Shown here in pieces: positions 38,458 through 45,041 of a DNA stretch of 45,041 bases. Below the pieces are notes generated by a model that did not search any database, had not been told where the DNA came from, and worked only from the letters and a program-made list of their open reading frames with translations. Within the stretch, counting starts at the first letter, position 1. Each line of letters begins with the position of its first letter. Origin of the DNA: a virus; the IMG/VR virus record IMGVR_UViG_3300032893_000096, positions 1 through 45,041 of that record; one strand, given 5' to 3'. The position numbers and the translations under genes were made by a program.

Positions 38458-39623
38458 GGCAACTCCGGAAATACATTCTCAACCGGTATCACCGCTTGGC
38501 GCTTATCGCTTGACGGTACCAGCGTTGTTCCACTGCTTTCTTTAGTCGTGTTCTTTGCGACAAAATCTTTGTCACCTATCGTGTCTTCAAACTGTTTGGG
38601 CGAGAGAAGCTTTGGTTGTGTGAACGCTTTCATGTTCCAACGCTTTAACGCTTCTTGAATCACTTCATCGGAGTTGACCCATTTTCTAACCGAACGCTTT
38701 TGCACGAGCTTATAGCCATCAATCTCGTGACCCTTTGACAACATCTCGACAGCAAGCTTACGGTACGATTCAATCCAAGCCTCGATTTTGTCGCATGCCG
38801 CAAGTCCGCGTCCTGTTGGTATCAACTCAGGTTTGGGCAACGAGATTAGACCGGCGTCGTCGTTGAAAACAATTTGCGCTTCGTCCATAGCGCGCTCTTT
38901 TAGTTCCGGGCAAATCACTGCCGCGGGACAGAAGCGACACCAATTGCCTGCAGCGTAAGTAACTTCTTTAGCTTTGCAATGTGCAACGCCGTCTTTAAAC
39001 TTTTGCTCCCATTCGTATAGCTTCTCGATTGGAAACACCGCGCTACGAACCGTCTCGCCCGATTCATGGTAAGCGCGTGGTTGGATAACAACTAACTCTA
39101 CTTCACTGAAATTGAAGTCGTATAGATTAGCAATGCCAAGTGCGTAATAAGCAAGCTGAGAATTACAGTCATCATTGTACGACGGCTCAACCGCAAGACC
39201 GGAGCCATACTTATAATCAATAACGGTGAGACGGCCAAAATGTCTAACGATAGCAGCATCCAACGTCCCGAACATGTCAGGCTCAATGTAGTCAAGTCGC
39301 ACCTCGGTTTCGCATAGTAATTCTTCGCCTTCGCCAACGCGGTCGGTAATCCAATAGACGGCATCAAGCGCGTACTCAACCATGTCTAAAGGATACTTCT
39401 TAAGCGCCATACGCTTAGCGGCAGCGAGTTGATTCTCGTTTTTTAGGAGAAGTTCTAAACATTCGTGCGCTTGTGTGCCCTCCTTAGCGTATTCACTATC
39501 CGGACGGTCTGGCGCACTTTCAGAAAGTACCATACTACCAGGGCAGTTAAGCCAACGGTCTGAGCCGCTTGCGCTAAACTTGGCATGTTTCTTCTCCGCG
39601 CTCGTGTTGGTGTCAAGTGCCAC
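38454..39623 (-). CDS. RecB/Cas4-like exonuclease (DUF2800)
   Basis: 389 aa from GTG 39623, which follows CGGAG by 8 nt; TTG 39656 is a longer in-frame alternative. N-terminal SASGSDRWLNCPGSMVLSES and KEGTQAHECLELLL, then the nuclease core FGTLDAAIVRHFGRLTVIDY followed by KYGSG (D...DxK), and a late cysteine cluster CRFCPAAVICPEL that with the early Cys may hold an Fe-S cluster. This is the DUF2800 PD-(D/E)XK architecture. Typical of phage recombination/replication modules next to an Enc34-type SSB. Confidence 0.85.
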   Translation of the reverse strand: MALDTNTSAEKKHAKFSASGSDRWLNCPGSMVLSESAPDRPDSEYAKEGTQAHECLELLLKNENQLAAAKRMALKKYPLDMVEYALDAVYWITDRVGEGEELLCETEVRLDYIEPDMFGTLDAAIVRHFGRLTVIDYKYGSGLAVEPSYNDDCNSQLAYYALGIANLYDFNFSEVELVVIQPRAYHESGETVRSAVFPIEKLYEWEQKFKDGVAHCKAKEVTYAAGNWCRFCPAAVICPELKERAMDEAQIVFNDDAGLISLPKPELIPTGRGLAACDKIEAWIESYRKLAVEMLSKGHEIDGYKLVQKRSVRKWVNSDEVIQEALKRWNMKAFTQPKLLSPKQFEDTIGDKDFVAKNTTKESSGTTLVPSSDKRQAVIPVENVFPELP

Positions 39624-39837
39624 TTTGTTGCTCCGGCATTGTAACTTTGACTGCAAAAGTTATTGGGTCTACGTCGATTCGTATTTGCGACATGATTGCG
39701 TTTAGCCCGTTAGAAACTAAATCGTGAATCTCTTTTCCAATAGAACTCCAAATTATATTGCGAATTCTGTTGTCGGCAGCTTCTCGAATGCGAACAGCTA
39801 AAACTTTTGCTAAGTCTTGGATTGGAACTTCACTCAC
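39613..39837 (-). CDS. Small hypothetical protein
   Basis: 74 aa, GTG 39837 overlapping the upstream stop by 4 nt. Helical front (DLAKVLAVRIREAADNRIRN) and a beta end (QIRIDVDPITFAVKVTMPE). It overlaps the nuclease gene by 11 nt. No domain recognised. Confidence 0.55.
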   Translation of the reverse strand: MSEVPIQDLAKVLAVRIREAADNRIRNIIWSSIGKEIHDLVSNGLNAIMSQIRIDVDPITFAVKVTMPEQQSGT

Positions 39838-40088
39838 TTACCGTTCTCCGCATTCTCTTGCATCACGTTGAACATACGCTCGCGTTCATCCCACAGTTGT
39901 TGCACGTCCTTCTTTGCTCGCTCAACGGCAGCATCAGCTTTTTCTTCAAACGACGGTGCGGTGTACATGCCGTGAACGATGTAGCCACCGATGAGAAGAG
40001 CGGCGGTCGCAACTCCGCGCCAAGCATCTAAGCCATAACCGACAAGAAGCGCGCAAACAAAAAGCCAATCGTGCATGTCTAGTTTCAT
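39834..40088 (-). CDS. Membrane protein with coiled-coil tail
   Basis: 84 aa, ATG 40088 with GGGAG upstream. Two hydrophobic segments (WLFVCALLVGYGLDAW, and VATAALLIGGYIVHGMY), then a charged coiled coil (EKADAAVERAKKDVQQLWDE). Co-transcribed with replication genes; it may tether replication proteins to the membrane or act as an early membrane protein. Function unknown. Confidence 0.55.
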   Translation of the reverse strand: MKLDMHDWLFVCALLVGYGLDAWRGVATAALLIGGYIVHGMYTAPSFEEKADAAVERAKKDVQQLWDERERMFNVMQENAENGK

Positions 40089-40291
40089 TAGTATCTACTC
40101 CCGTTCGTAACGTAGTCTTGCCGACGTTGCATGTTCTTAATCTTTTGACAGCTTACGCAATGATAGTTGAGACCGTCCTTGCTCATCTTATTCTTTGAGA
40201 AAGCAAGGGTTGGTAGTTCTCGTTTACAGCAACTACAAGTTTTCATCGGACGTGGAGGAACCACGATGCGTCTGGTAGCTCTAGCCTCCAT
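40088..40291 (-). CDS. Small zinc-finger protein
   Basis: 67 aa; ATG 40291 overlaps the upstream stop, and Met16 (40246) is another candidate start. Pattern CSCCKRELPTLAFSKNKMSK, then YHCVSCQK: CxxC...CxxC with the phage 'C..C...lp...F.knk...dGl...C..C' spacing. Common in phage replication modules and sometimes linked to HNH-like folds, but here no HNH residues follow. Probably nucleic-acid binding. Confidence 0.65.
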   Translation of the reverse strand: MEARATRRIVVPPRPMKTCSCCKRELPTLAFSKNKMSKDGLNYHCVSCQKIKNMQRRQDYVTNGSRY

Positions 40292-40813
40292 TTAAGTCAA
40301 AGCCCTCATGATGTCAGCGTAGCGTTCAGGTTTAAGATAGTTCACATTTACACGCGAACCGGGTTCGAGAAACTCTTTTAAAACCGCGCCAGCTTTTGCA
40401 CGTCCATGTTTAATAGAGTAGTTCGCAAGTGCCTTTTGCACTTCGTCAAAGGTAAATGCTTTCTCTTCAGTTTCCGAAGAATCGAAATCGTAATCGTCCG
40501 CGTTATCAGCGGCAGCTTCGTCAGTTGATTCTTCGTCTTCTAATTCCTCTTTAGGCTGAGCCTTTGCCGCACCGCCAGCGCGTGCAGCCTCCATTTCAGC
40601 TTTTGTGCGACGCTTGCGCTTTTTCTTGCCAAGCAAATCATTCTCATCGTATTGATCTTGCTTATCTTCTTCAACCACTTTGGTAACGCCAGCGCGGTCG
40701 AGCATTGGTGTCGCTGTTTTTCCAGATTTCAAAGTGAATAGTTCGGCTAATGCCGCCATTAAATTTGTCGGCATGTCACCTTTGCTTGGGTCAAATGTAA
40801 GCGAAATCTGCAT
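40292..40813 (-). CDS. Acidic/basic tripartite hypothetical protein
   Basis: 173 aa, GGGAG SD. Three parts: an N-terminal strand-helix region (residues 1-45), a basic patch KKKRKRRTKAE then a strongly acidic stretch (EEDEESTDEAAADNADD-like), and a C-terminal helix bundle (FDEVQKALANYSIKHGRAKA, LKPERYADIMRAL) seen in other phage proteins. May bind DNA through the basic patch. Exact role unknown; its neighbour is the SNF2 helicase. Confidence 0.55.
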   Translation of the reverse strand: MQISLTFDPSKGDMPTNLMAALAELFTLKSGKTATPMLDRAGVTKVVEEDKQDQYDENDLLGKKKRKRRTKAEMEAARAGGAAKAQPKEELEDEESTDEAAADNADDYDFDSSETEEKAFTFDEVQKALANYSIKHGRAKAGAVLKEFLEPGSRVNVNYLKPERYADIMRALT

Positions 40814-40817
40814 TCTA

Positions 40818-42389
40818 TTACTCCCTAAGATTAAAAGTTCTCTGCTTTCTGAGCAGTGTTTCTATTACGGCTTTATCAATCGAATCTTTGTAAGCAACGT
40901 ATTGCACAAGAACCGGTTCGGTCTGTCCAATGCGGTGCGCTCTATCTGATGCTTGTGCGTTAACACCCGGTACCCAATCAAATTCGACAAAAATAACTCG
41001 TGTCGCCTTTGTTAGCGTAAAACCTATCCCGCATGCAACATAATTCCCGATAAAAAGTTTTCTAGTCTTGTCTTCTTGGAATTGCTTTACAATCTCTTGA
41101 CGATCTTTTATTGGTGTCTCGCCTGTAATTACAAACGGTTTATGGCTCGCTAACCCCTCTTTTAATTTTGTAATTACGTCCTTGTGGTAAGCAAAAACCA
41201 AAAGGTTCTCTTCGGTCTCAAGTAGTAAGCTTTCGATGTAAGGCAAAACATGAGTTGCTTTTTCAACACCAAGCAAGCGGCGGTAGGTAGCTAAGTGTAG
41301 GTCTTCTCCTTCGACATGGCCCGCTTGTTCTGCCAATTTTAACTTAACTAAGTCTTCTCCGCTTCGATACACTTGTCCTAGGTGTCCGTCCAATTTTGCA
41401 AGCCTAGGGGACATCCCTGCACTCACCACAAAAATCTCTTCGAGTTTTGGTGGCAGCTTTAGTAGAGCCTTCTTTTGTCTAAGCATGAACTTGCCACTGG
41501 GATAGATTACCCTTGCAGCAAGTTCAGCCATGTTGGATGCCCCACTTACATCCCGTCCCCACGGGGCTTGCCACGCCGCGCAATAACGTTGTGCGTATTG
41601 GTACTCACTCATAAAGCCAATGCATTCAGGCGCTACTTTAGAGAGAATGGGATAGAGTTCAATCGGACGATTTGGCATTGGTGTACCCGACATAAAAATC
41701 TGCCGATCAAACATATCGACAATGCCAGAGACTTTGCCCTTACCTAAGAGTGCCGTAGTCCTTTTTGCATCTGAATTTTTAAAGCGGTGGGCTTCGTCCA
41801 CAATCAAAAGTGTTCCAGAAAAATTTAAGACGTGTTCAATGGTCTCTTTTTTTGTAAGCAGTGAATCAGGCACAATCGTCACGTTACAAGATGCAGTGGG
41901 ATAAAGTGTGTGCATGGTTTTTCTAGAAGAGTAAACGCAGACTCTTAGCTCTGGTGCCCATTTTTTAAATTCAGCTTCAACGTTCTGCAACAAGAACGGT
42001 GGGCAAATGTATACACACGGCATTCGCAGTTCCGCGCACACGATTGCCGCGACGATTGTTTTGCCGAGTCCTGGGTCAAGTCCTAAGTAACAGCGGTTAC
42101 GTTCAAGCGCGAATTTAATCGCTGTCTCTTGGTGTGGCATCAACTTCAGATTAATAGGGACTCGCGATAGCGGCTTTGCCCAGGGCGTGATAGTAATGAA
42201 GGCTTGGTTGATTTTTGTTTTCGCCGCGCCGACTGCATAAACGCGCAGGCTTGCCGCTACCGCAAGGCTAGTAGTGTACCACTTCTTTAGGGTAGAATCC
42301 CAACATAATCCCGCATCTTTAGCAAGGTGGCGCTCCTCGAATTTACAATCAAACAAAAAGCGTTTGTTATCATGAAGCAAGACGGGCAT
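40818..42389 (-). CDS. SNF2-family helicase/ATPase
   Basis: 523 aa, ATG 42389 without a clear SD. N-terminal module (CKFEERHLAKDAGLCWDSTL, KKWYTT), of DUF5710 type. Walker A LDPGLGKT (104-111), motif II DEAH (198-201), motif III MSGTP, and C-terminal motifs with AYHKDVITKLKEGL, NYVACGIGFTLTKATRVIF and QASDRAHRIGQTEPV (motif VI) identify SNF2-type enzymes. Phage SNF2 proteins are thought to remodel DNA-protein complexes or forks. First gene of the reverse operon. Confidence 0.9.
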   Translation of the reverse strand: MPVLLHDNKRFLFDCKFEERHLAKDAGLCWDSTLKKWYTTSLAVAASLRVYAVGAAKTKINQAFITITPWAKPLSRVPINLKLMPHQETAIKFALERNRCYLGLDPGLGKTIVAAIVCAELRMPCVYICPPFLLQNVEAEFKKWAPELRVCVYSSRKTMHTLYPTASCNVTIVPDSLLTKKETIEHVLNFSGTLLIVDEAHRFKNSDAKRTTALLGKGKVSGIVDMFDRQIFMSGTPMPNRPIELYPILSKVAPECIGFMSEYQYAQRYCAAWQAPWGRDVSGASNMAELAARVIYPSGKFMLRQKKALLKLPPKLEEIFVVSAGMSPRLAKLDGHLGQVYRSGEDLVKLKLAEQAGHVEGEDLHLATYRRLLGVEKATHVLPYIESLLLETEENLLVFAYHKDVITKLKEGLASHKPFVITGETPIKDRQEIVKQFQEDKTRKLFIGNYVACGIGFTLTKATRVIFVEFDWVPGVNAQASDRAHRIGQTEPVLVQYVAYKDSIDKAVIETLLRKQRTFNLRE

Positions 42390-42457
42390 TTAAATTCTGC
42401 TTTACGTTTTTAACTGGTTAATCTTTTCCCGAAGGAACAATTTTTCTAACTCTAGGC
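42390..42457. promoter_or_regulatory. Divergent promoter region with TTAAC dyad
   Basis: A 68-nt gap between the divergent helicase and primase genes, so early promoters for both operons are expected here. TTAAC-TG-GTTAA (42410-42421) is a short palindrome, a possible operator. GAAGGAA (42431-42437) looks like an SD but no start codon follows at normal spacing. Promoter hexamers are not clear. Confidence 0.4.
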
Positions 42458-44878
42458 TTGCCAAAGGGCAAGCGAAAAATTAATCTCGATAGTTCCAAAA
42501 TCAAACGTAATGCAAAAACTCTCTCCCACAGTAGGCAGTTGATGGACATTCTTAAAGAGGCGCGGGCACTACACTCCCTTGGCTGGGGCGTTCATTGGAT
42601 TAAACCAAATTCAAAAGCACCGGTAAAAGCTGGTTGGTCGGGACCCGAGCGAGACCCTTGGGATACAGTGGCCAAAGAGTACACCAAGGGTTACGGTCTT
42701 GGTGTACGCTTAGGTGAATCGAGTAAAATTGGAGATGGCTACCTTGCTAACATCGACGTTGACATCAAGTCAAGCGACATTCGTCACCGTGAAGAAGCTC
42801 TTGCTTTTCTCGAAAAAACATTCCCTGGCCTTATCGCGCAAGCGCCTATCGTAAAGACTGGATACGGTTTAAGGCTTTTTGTCAAGACCGAAAAGCCGCT
42901 GCCTTCAGGGAAACTCGGCAGTAGTCACGAAGAGTGCGTTGTGCTCATGCCGATGGCACCAATAAACAAGCGGCAAGAGGCGGCAGTAAAACAAGGACTC
43001 ATAACTCAGAAGCAGCTTGACGATGGCTACCGCATCCGACCGGCATGGGAGGTTGAGTTCATGTCAAGCGGCAAGCAAGTCGTTCTGCCGCCCTCAATCC
43101 ACCCAGAAACAAAACGTCCTTACATTTGGGAGCGCGGAGTAAACAACCGAGTAATCCCGGCTGTCCACATAAACGGCCACCTTAAAGCCGCGGGTAAATC
43201 CCGGGGCGCTCAGTTCTTAAAGGACTTTGACCCAGTTGATTTTACTGAAGGCGACCTTGCATTACGTCTACCGCACACTACAGTTGGGCAGATTGTCCAT
43301 GGCATAGGCGTTGAGGACCGTTCCGCCGCATTGCTTGGTGTCTCCATGGTAATGATTCGCCACGGCTTTACCGACAATGAAATCTTAAGTGTCTTATCTG
43401 ACAGGCATTTCTTCTTAGGCGAAACCGGCTACGAACACCGTAGTACCGAAAGCCGTCACGCCGTTGCCGCGTGGATTAAAGACTATACCCTAGCCAAAGC
43501 CCGCTACGAAACCGATGCCGCCAGAGTGTTTGAAGACGAGGTAATTGTCACACCAACTTTGGACAAGGCAGCGGCAAAAGCCCAAGAAAAGGAACTTCTT
43601 GGTGACGCGCCCGATAAGGATGCTTGGCGTAAGAAGTTAGACCGCACTGAAAAGGGTGCCCTCAAATCTACGTTAAAGAACATCGTACTGATTCTAACTA
43701 ATGTCGTATCGCCTAAGTTATTTAAACGAGACGAGTTTGCTAACCGGGACTTTTACGGGGTGAAACCGCCCTGGGGCGGCAAGGTCGGAGAAGCCATCAC
43801 AGACGACGACGCCGTAAAGATTAAGCACTGGCTTGCTACTAAATTTAGGCTTGAGCCATCGGTGCAGCTTATCTTTGAGGCGATCATTCTAATAGCCACC
43901 AACAACGGGTTTCACCCGGTCCGCGACGAGCTTAACGCTTTGCCCGCGTGGGACGGCGTTGAGCGGCTTGACACATGGCTTAAGAAATACTTCGAGGCTA
44001 AAGGGCCGGACGAGTATCTAGCCCAAGTATTTCGCAAGTGGCTGGTCGCTTCTGTCACGAGGACGTTTGAGCCGGGTGCAAAGTTTGATTGGATGATTAT
44101 TTTCGAGGGTCCGCAAGGCATTGGAAAGTCGATGTTTGGCTCAATCCTATTTGGACAACGGTACTTTGCCGACTGGCTCCCTAGACTTGAAGACAAAGAT
44201 GCCGCATTAGGGCTTCAAAGCAAGCGTTGCGTGGAGTTTGGCGAGCTTGACCAGTTGCGGCGGAACGAGGTGGAAACTATCAAAGCCTTTGTCGCGCGCC
44301 AAGTCGATAACGTACGCCCACCTTATGGCCGCCGCTCGATTGAAATATTCCGCCAATGCGTTTTCATCGGCTCAACGAACAAGGAGCACTATTTAAAGGA
44401 CGATACGGGTAACCGCCGCTTTAACCCCGTTGTGGTTGGTGCGCTCGATTTTGGTGCCTTATATCGAGACCGCGAGCAGCTTTGGGCGGAGGCTATGTTC
44501 ATTTACGAAAATGGGCTTGAATCGACTTTTGAGCTTGAAGGTGACGCGAAAGCTTATGCAATGCAAAGCCAACGTGAAAAGTTGGTGTGGGATGAATCGA
44601 CGCACATGGCTGACGAAATCATGGAGTTCTACGAAGCGGAAATGCAAAAGCCAATTGCGGAACGTTTTGACTTCAAAAAGTTTAAACTCAAGAAACTTTT
44701 CGACGAGAGAGACGGTCCATTAAAATTATGGAAACCTGATAACCGAGGGCTTCAATTCGCCGCAAAAGCGTTAAATTTATTAAAATTTAAGAATTTTAAT
44801 TCTGGTAAGCTTGAGACGAAAGTGGGCAATCTATGGTTTTTAGAGTGTTTAAGCGAAAATAACGAGGCGGATGGATAG
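42458..44878 (+). CDS. Primase-polymerase / VapE-type helicase fusion
   Basis: 806 aa if TTG 42458 is used; ATG 42542 (Met29, MDILKEARALHSLGWGVHWI) gives the usual start of prim-pol domains and may be the true one. Residues about 29-240: bifunctional primase/polymerase pattern, with SKAPVKAGW, LANIDVD (catalytic acidic pair) and TGYGLRLFV. Residues about 480-790: VapE-like helicase with Walker A GPQGIGKS (551-558), FGELDQ (Walker B-like) and STNKEHYLKD, GNRRFNP. It would prime and unwind DNA at the origin, here likely the adjacent iterons. Confidence 0.88.
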   Translation: MPKGKRKINLDSSKIKRNAKTLSHSRQLMDILKEARALHSLGWGVHWIKPNSKAPVKAGWSGPERDPWDTVAKEYTKGYGLGVRLGESSKIGDGYLANIDVDIKSSDIRHREEALAFLEKTFPGLIAQAPIVKTGYGLRLFVKTEKPLPSGKLGSSHEECVVLMPMAPINKRQEAAVKQGLITQKQLDDGYRIRPAWEVEFMSSGKQVVLPPSIHPETKRPYIWERGVNNRVIPAVHINGHLKAAGKSRGAQFLKDFDPVDFTEGDLALRLPHTTVGQIVHGIGVEDRSAALLGVSMVMIRHGFTDNEILSVLSDRHFFLGETGYEHRSTESRHAVAAWIKDYTLAKARYETDAARVFEDEVIVTPTLDKAAAKAQEKELLGDAPDKDAWRKKLDRTEKGALKSTLKNIVLILTNVVSPKLFKRDEFANRDFYGVKPPWGGKVGEAITDDDAVKIKHWLATKFRLEPSVQLIFEAIILIATNNGFHPVRDELNALPAWDGVERLDTWLKKYFEAKGPDEYLAQVFRKWLVASVTRTFEPGAKFDWMIIFEGPQGIGKSMFGSILFGQRYFADWLPRLEDKDAALGLQSKRCVEFGELDQLRRNEVETIKAFVARQVDNVRPPYGRRSIEIFRQCVFIGSTNKEHYLKDDTGNRRFNPVVVGALDFGALYRDREQLWAEAMFIYENGLESTFELEGDAKAYAMQSQREKLVWDESTHMADEIMEFYEAEMQKPIAERFDFKKFKLKKLFDERDGPLKLWKPDNRGLQFAAKALNLLKFKNFNSGKLETKVGNLWFLECLSENNEADG

Positions 44879-44990
44879 GGGTGGATAGGTTAGGTTTTAG
44901 ACCCTATCCACCAATAACTTATGTTTATCATTGGTAAATTTTATACGGTGGATAGGGTGGATAGGGATTACTTAATAGAGGTTATTGGTG
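44872..44990. repeat. Iterons and dyads at right end, origin candidate
   Basis: TGGATAGG at 44872-44879, 44882-44889, 44949-44956 and 44958-44965, and CCTATCCA at 44903-44910. Also CACCAATAAC (44909-44918) with its exact reverse complement GTTATTGGTG (44981-44990), flanking an AT-rich stretch. The first copy overlaps the end of the primase-helicase gene. After 44990 no ORF is seen to the window end. Direct plus inverted iterons around AT-rich DNA beside a replicative helicase gene suggest an origin. Confidence 0.65.
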
Positions 44991-45041
44991 TGGAGTAATA
45001 GGTGGGTACCCTATACGTATATACGCCATACAATATATAGG

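Noticed and set aside
1-45041. CRISPR array
   Set aside because: The only clustered repeats are 8-bp iterons and one triple 9-bp unit; none has the repeat length and unique spacers of CRISPR.
1-45041. Integrase, CI-like repressor or toxin-antitoxin module
   Set aside because: None of the translated ORFs shows tyrosine/serine recombinase motifs or a lambda-type repressor; the Fis-like HTH and RHH-like proteins are not evidence for lysogeny.
1-45041. Direct terminal repeats marking fixed genome ends
   Set aside because: The first bases are not repeated in the same orientation at the end; only the short inverted iterons are shared.

Overview
This 45 kb window is a nearly complete, probably complete, genome of a tailed phage with a contractile tail (myovirus morphology). 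It carries small and large terminase, portal, Mu F-like head protein, protease/scaffold, capsid, head-tail connectors, a DUF3383-type sheath, tube, tape measure, spike, gp25- and J-like baseplate wedge proteins, tail fibres, lysis genes and a full replication set. No host housekeeping gene is present. Several encoded lipoproteins with clear lipoboxes, an M15 peptidase and a heptosyltransferase-like enzyme suggest a Gram-negative host; the species cannot be fixed from the sequence. GTG and TTG starts are frequent and genes typically overlap by 1-20 nt. I saw no integrase, excisionase or CI-like repressor.

Layout. (1) 66-993: small early-type genes (PD-(D/E)XK nuclease, ribbon-helix-helix-like protein, a reverse-strand zinc-ribbon protein). 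(2) 1235-12125: DNA packaging and head. It includes a lipoprotein with a membrane-protein gene embedded in another frame, and a Fis-type HTH gene overprinted by a SEC-C zinc protein gene. A strong terminator follows the capsid gene. (3) 12209-28431: connectors, a large fibre-like protein, tail terminator, sheath, tube, frameshifted tail chaperones, a short tape measure, baseplate and fibres. A glycosyltransferase-like gene sits between two baseplate genes. (4) 28431-30161: lysis-type genes with a candidate structured RNA between two of them. A perfect palindrome at 30158-30179 separates the convergent operons. (5) 30183-42389, reverse strand: first (promoter-distal) small envelope proteins and lipoproteins, then DNA polymerase A, a free-standing HNH endonuclease, many small proteins, an FkbM methyltransferase, a highly structured RNA candidate, a tRNA with a CAT anticodon, an Enc34-type ssDNA-binding protein, a RecB/Cas4-like nuclease and an SNF2 helicase. 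(6) 42458-44878, forward: primase-polymerase/VapE-type helicase.

Both window ends carry copies of an 8-bp iteron (TGGATAGG / CCTATCCA). If the genome is circular or circularly permuted, they form one array between the primase-helicase and the first small gene, a good candidate for a replication origin or control region.

The most interesting points are the embedded and overprinted genes near 6-7 kb, the two structured RNA candidates (29.1 kb and 37.3 kb), the -1 slippery site CCCTTTC in the tail chaperone, beta modules reused between tail proteins, a polymerase with Leu at the position equivalent to E. coli Phe762, and two putative cell-surface or small-molecule modifying enzymes.
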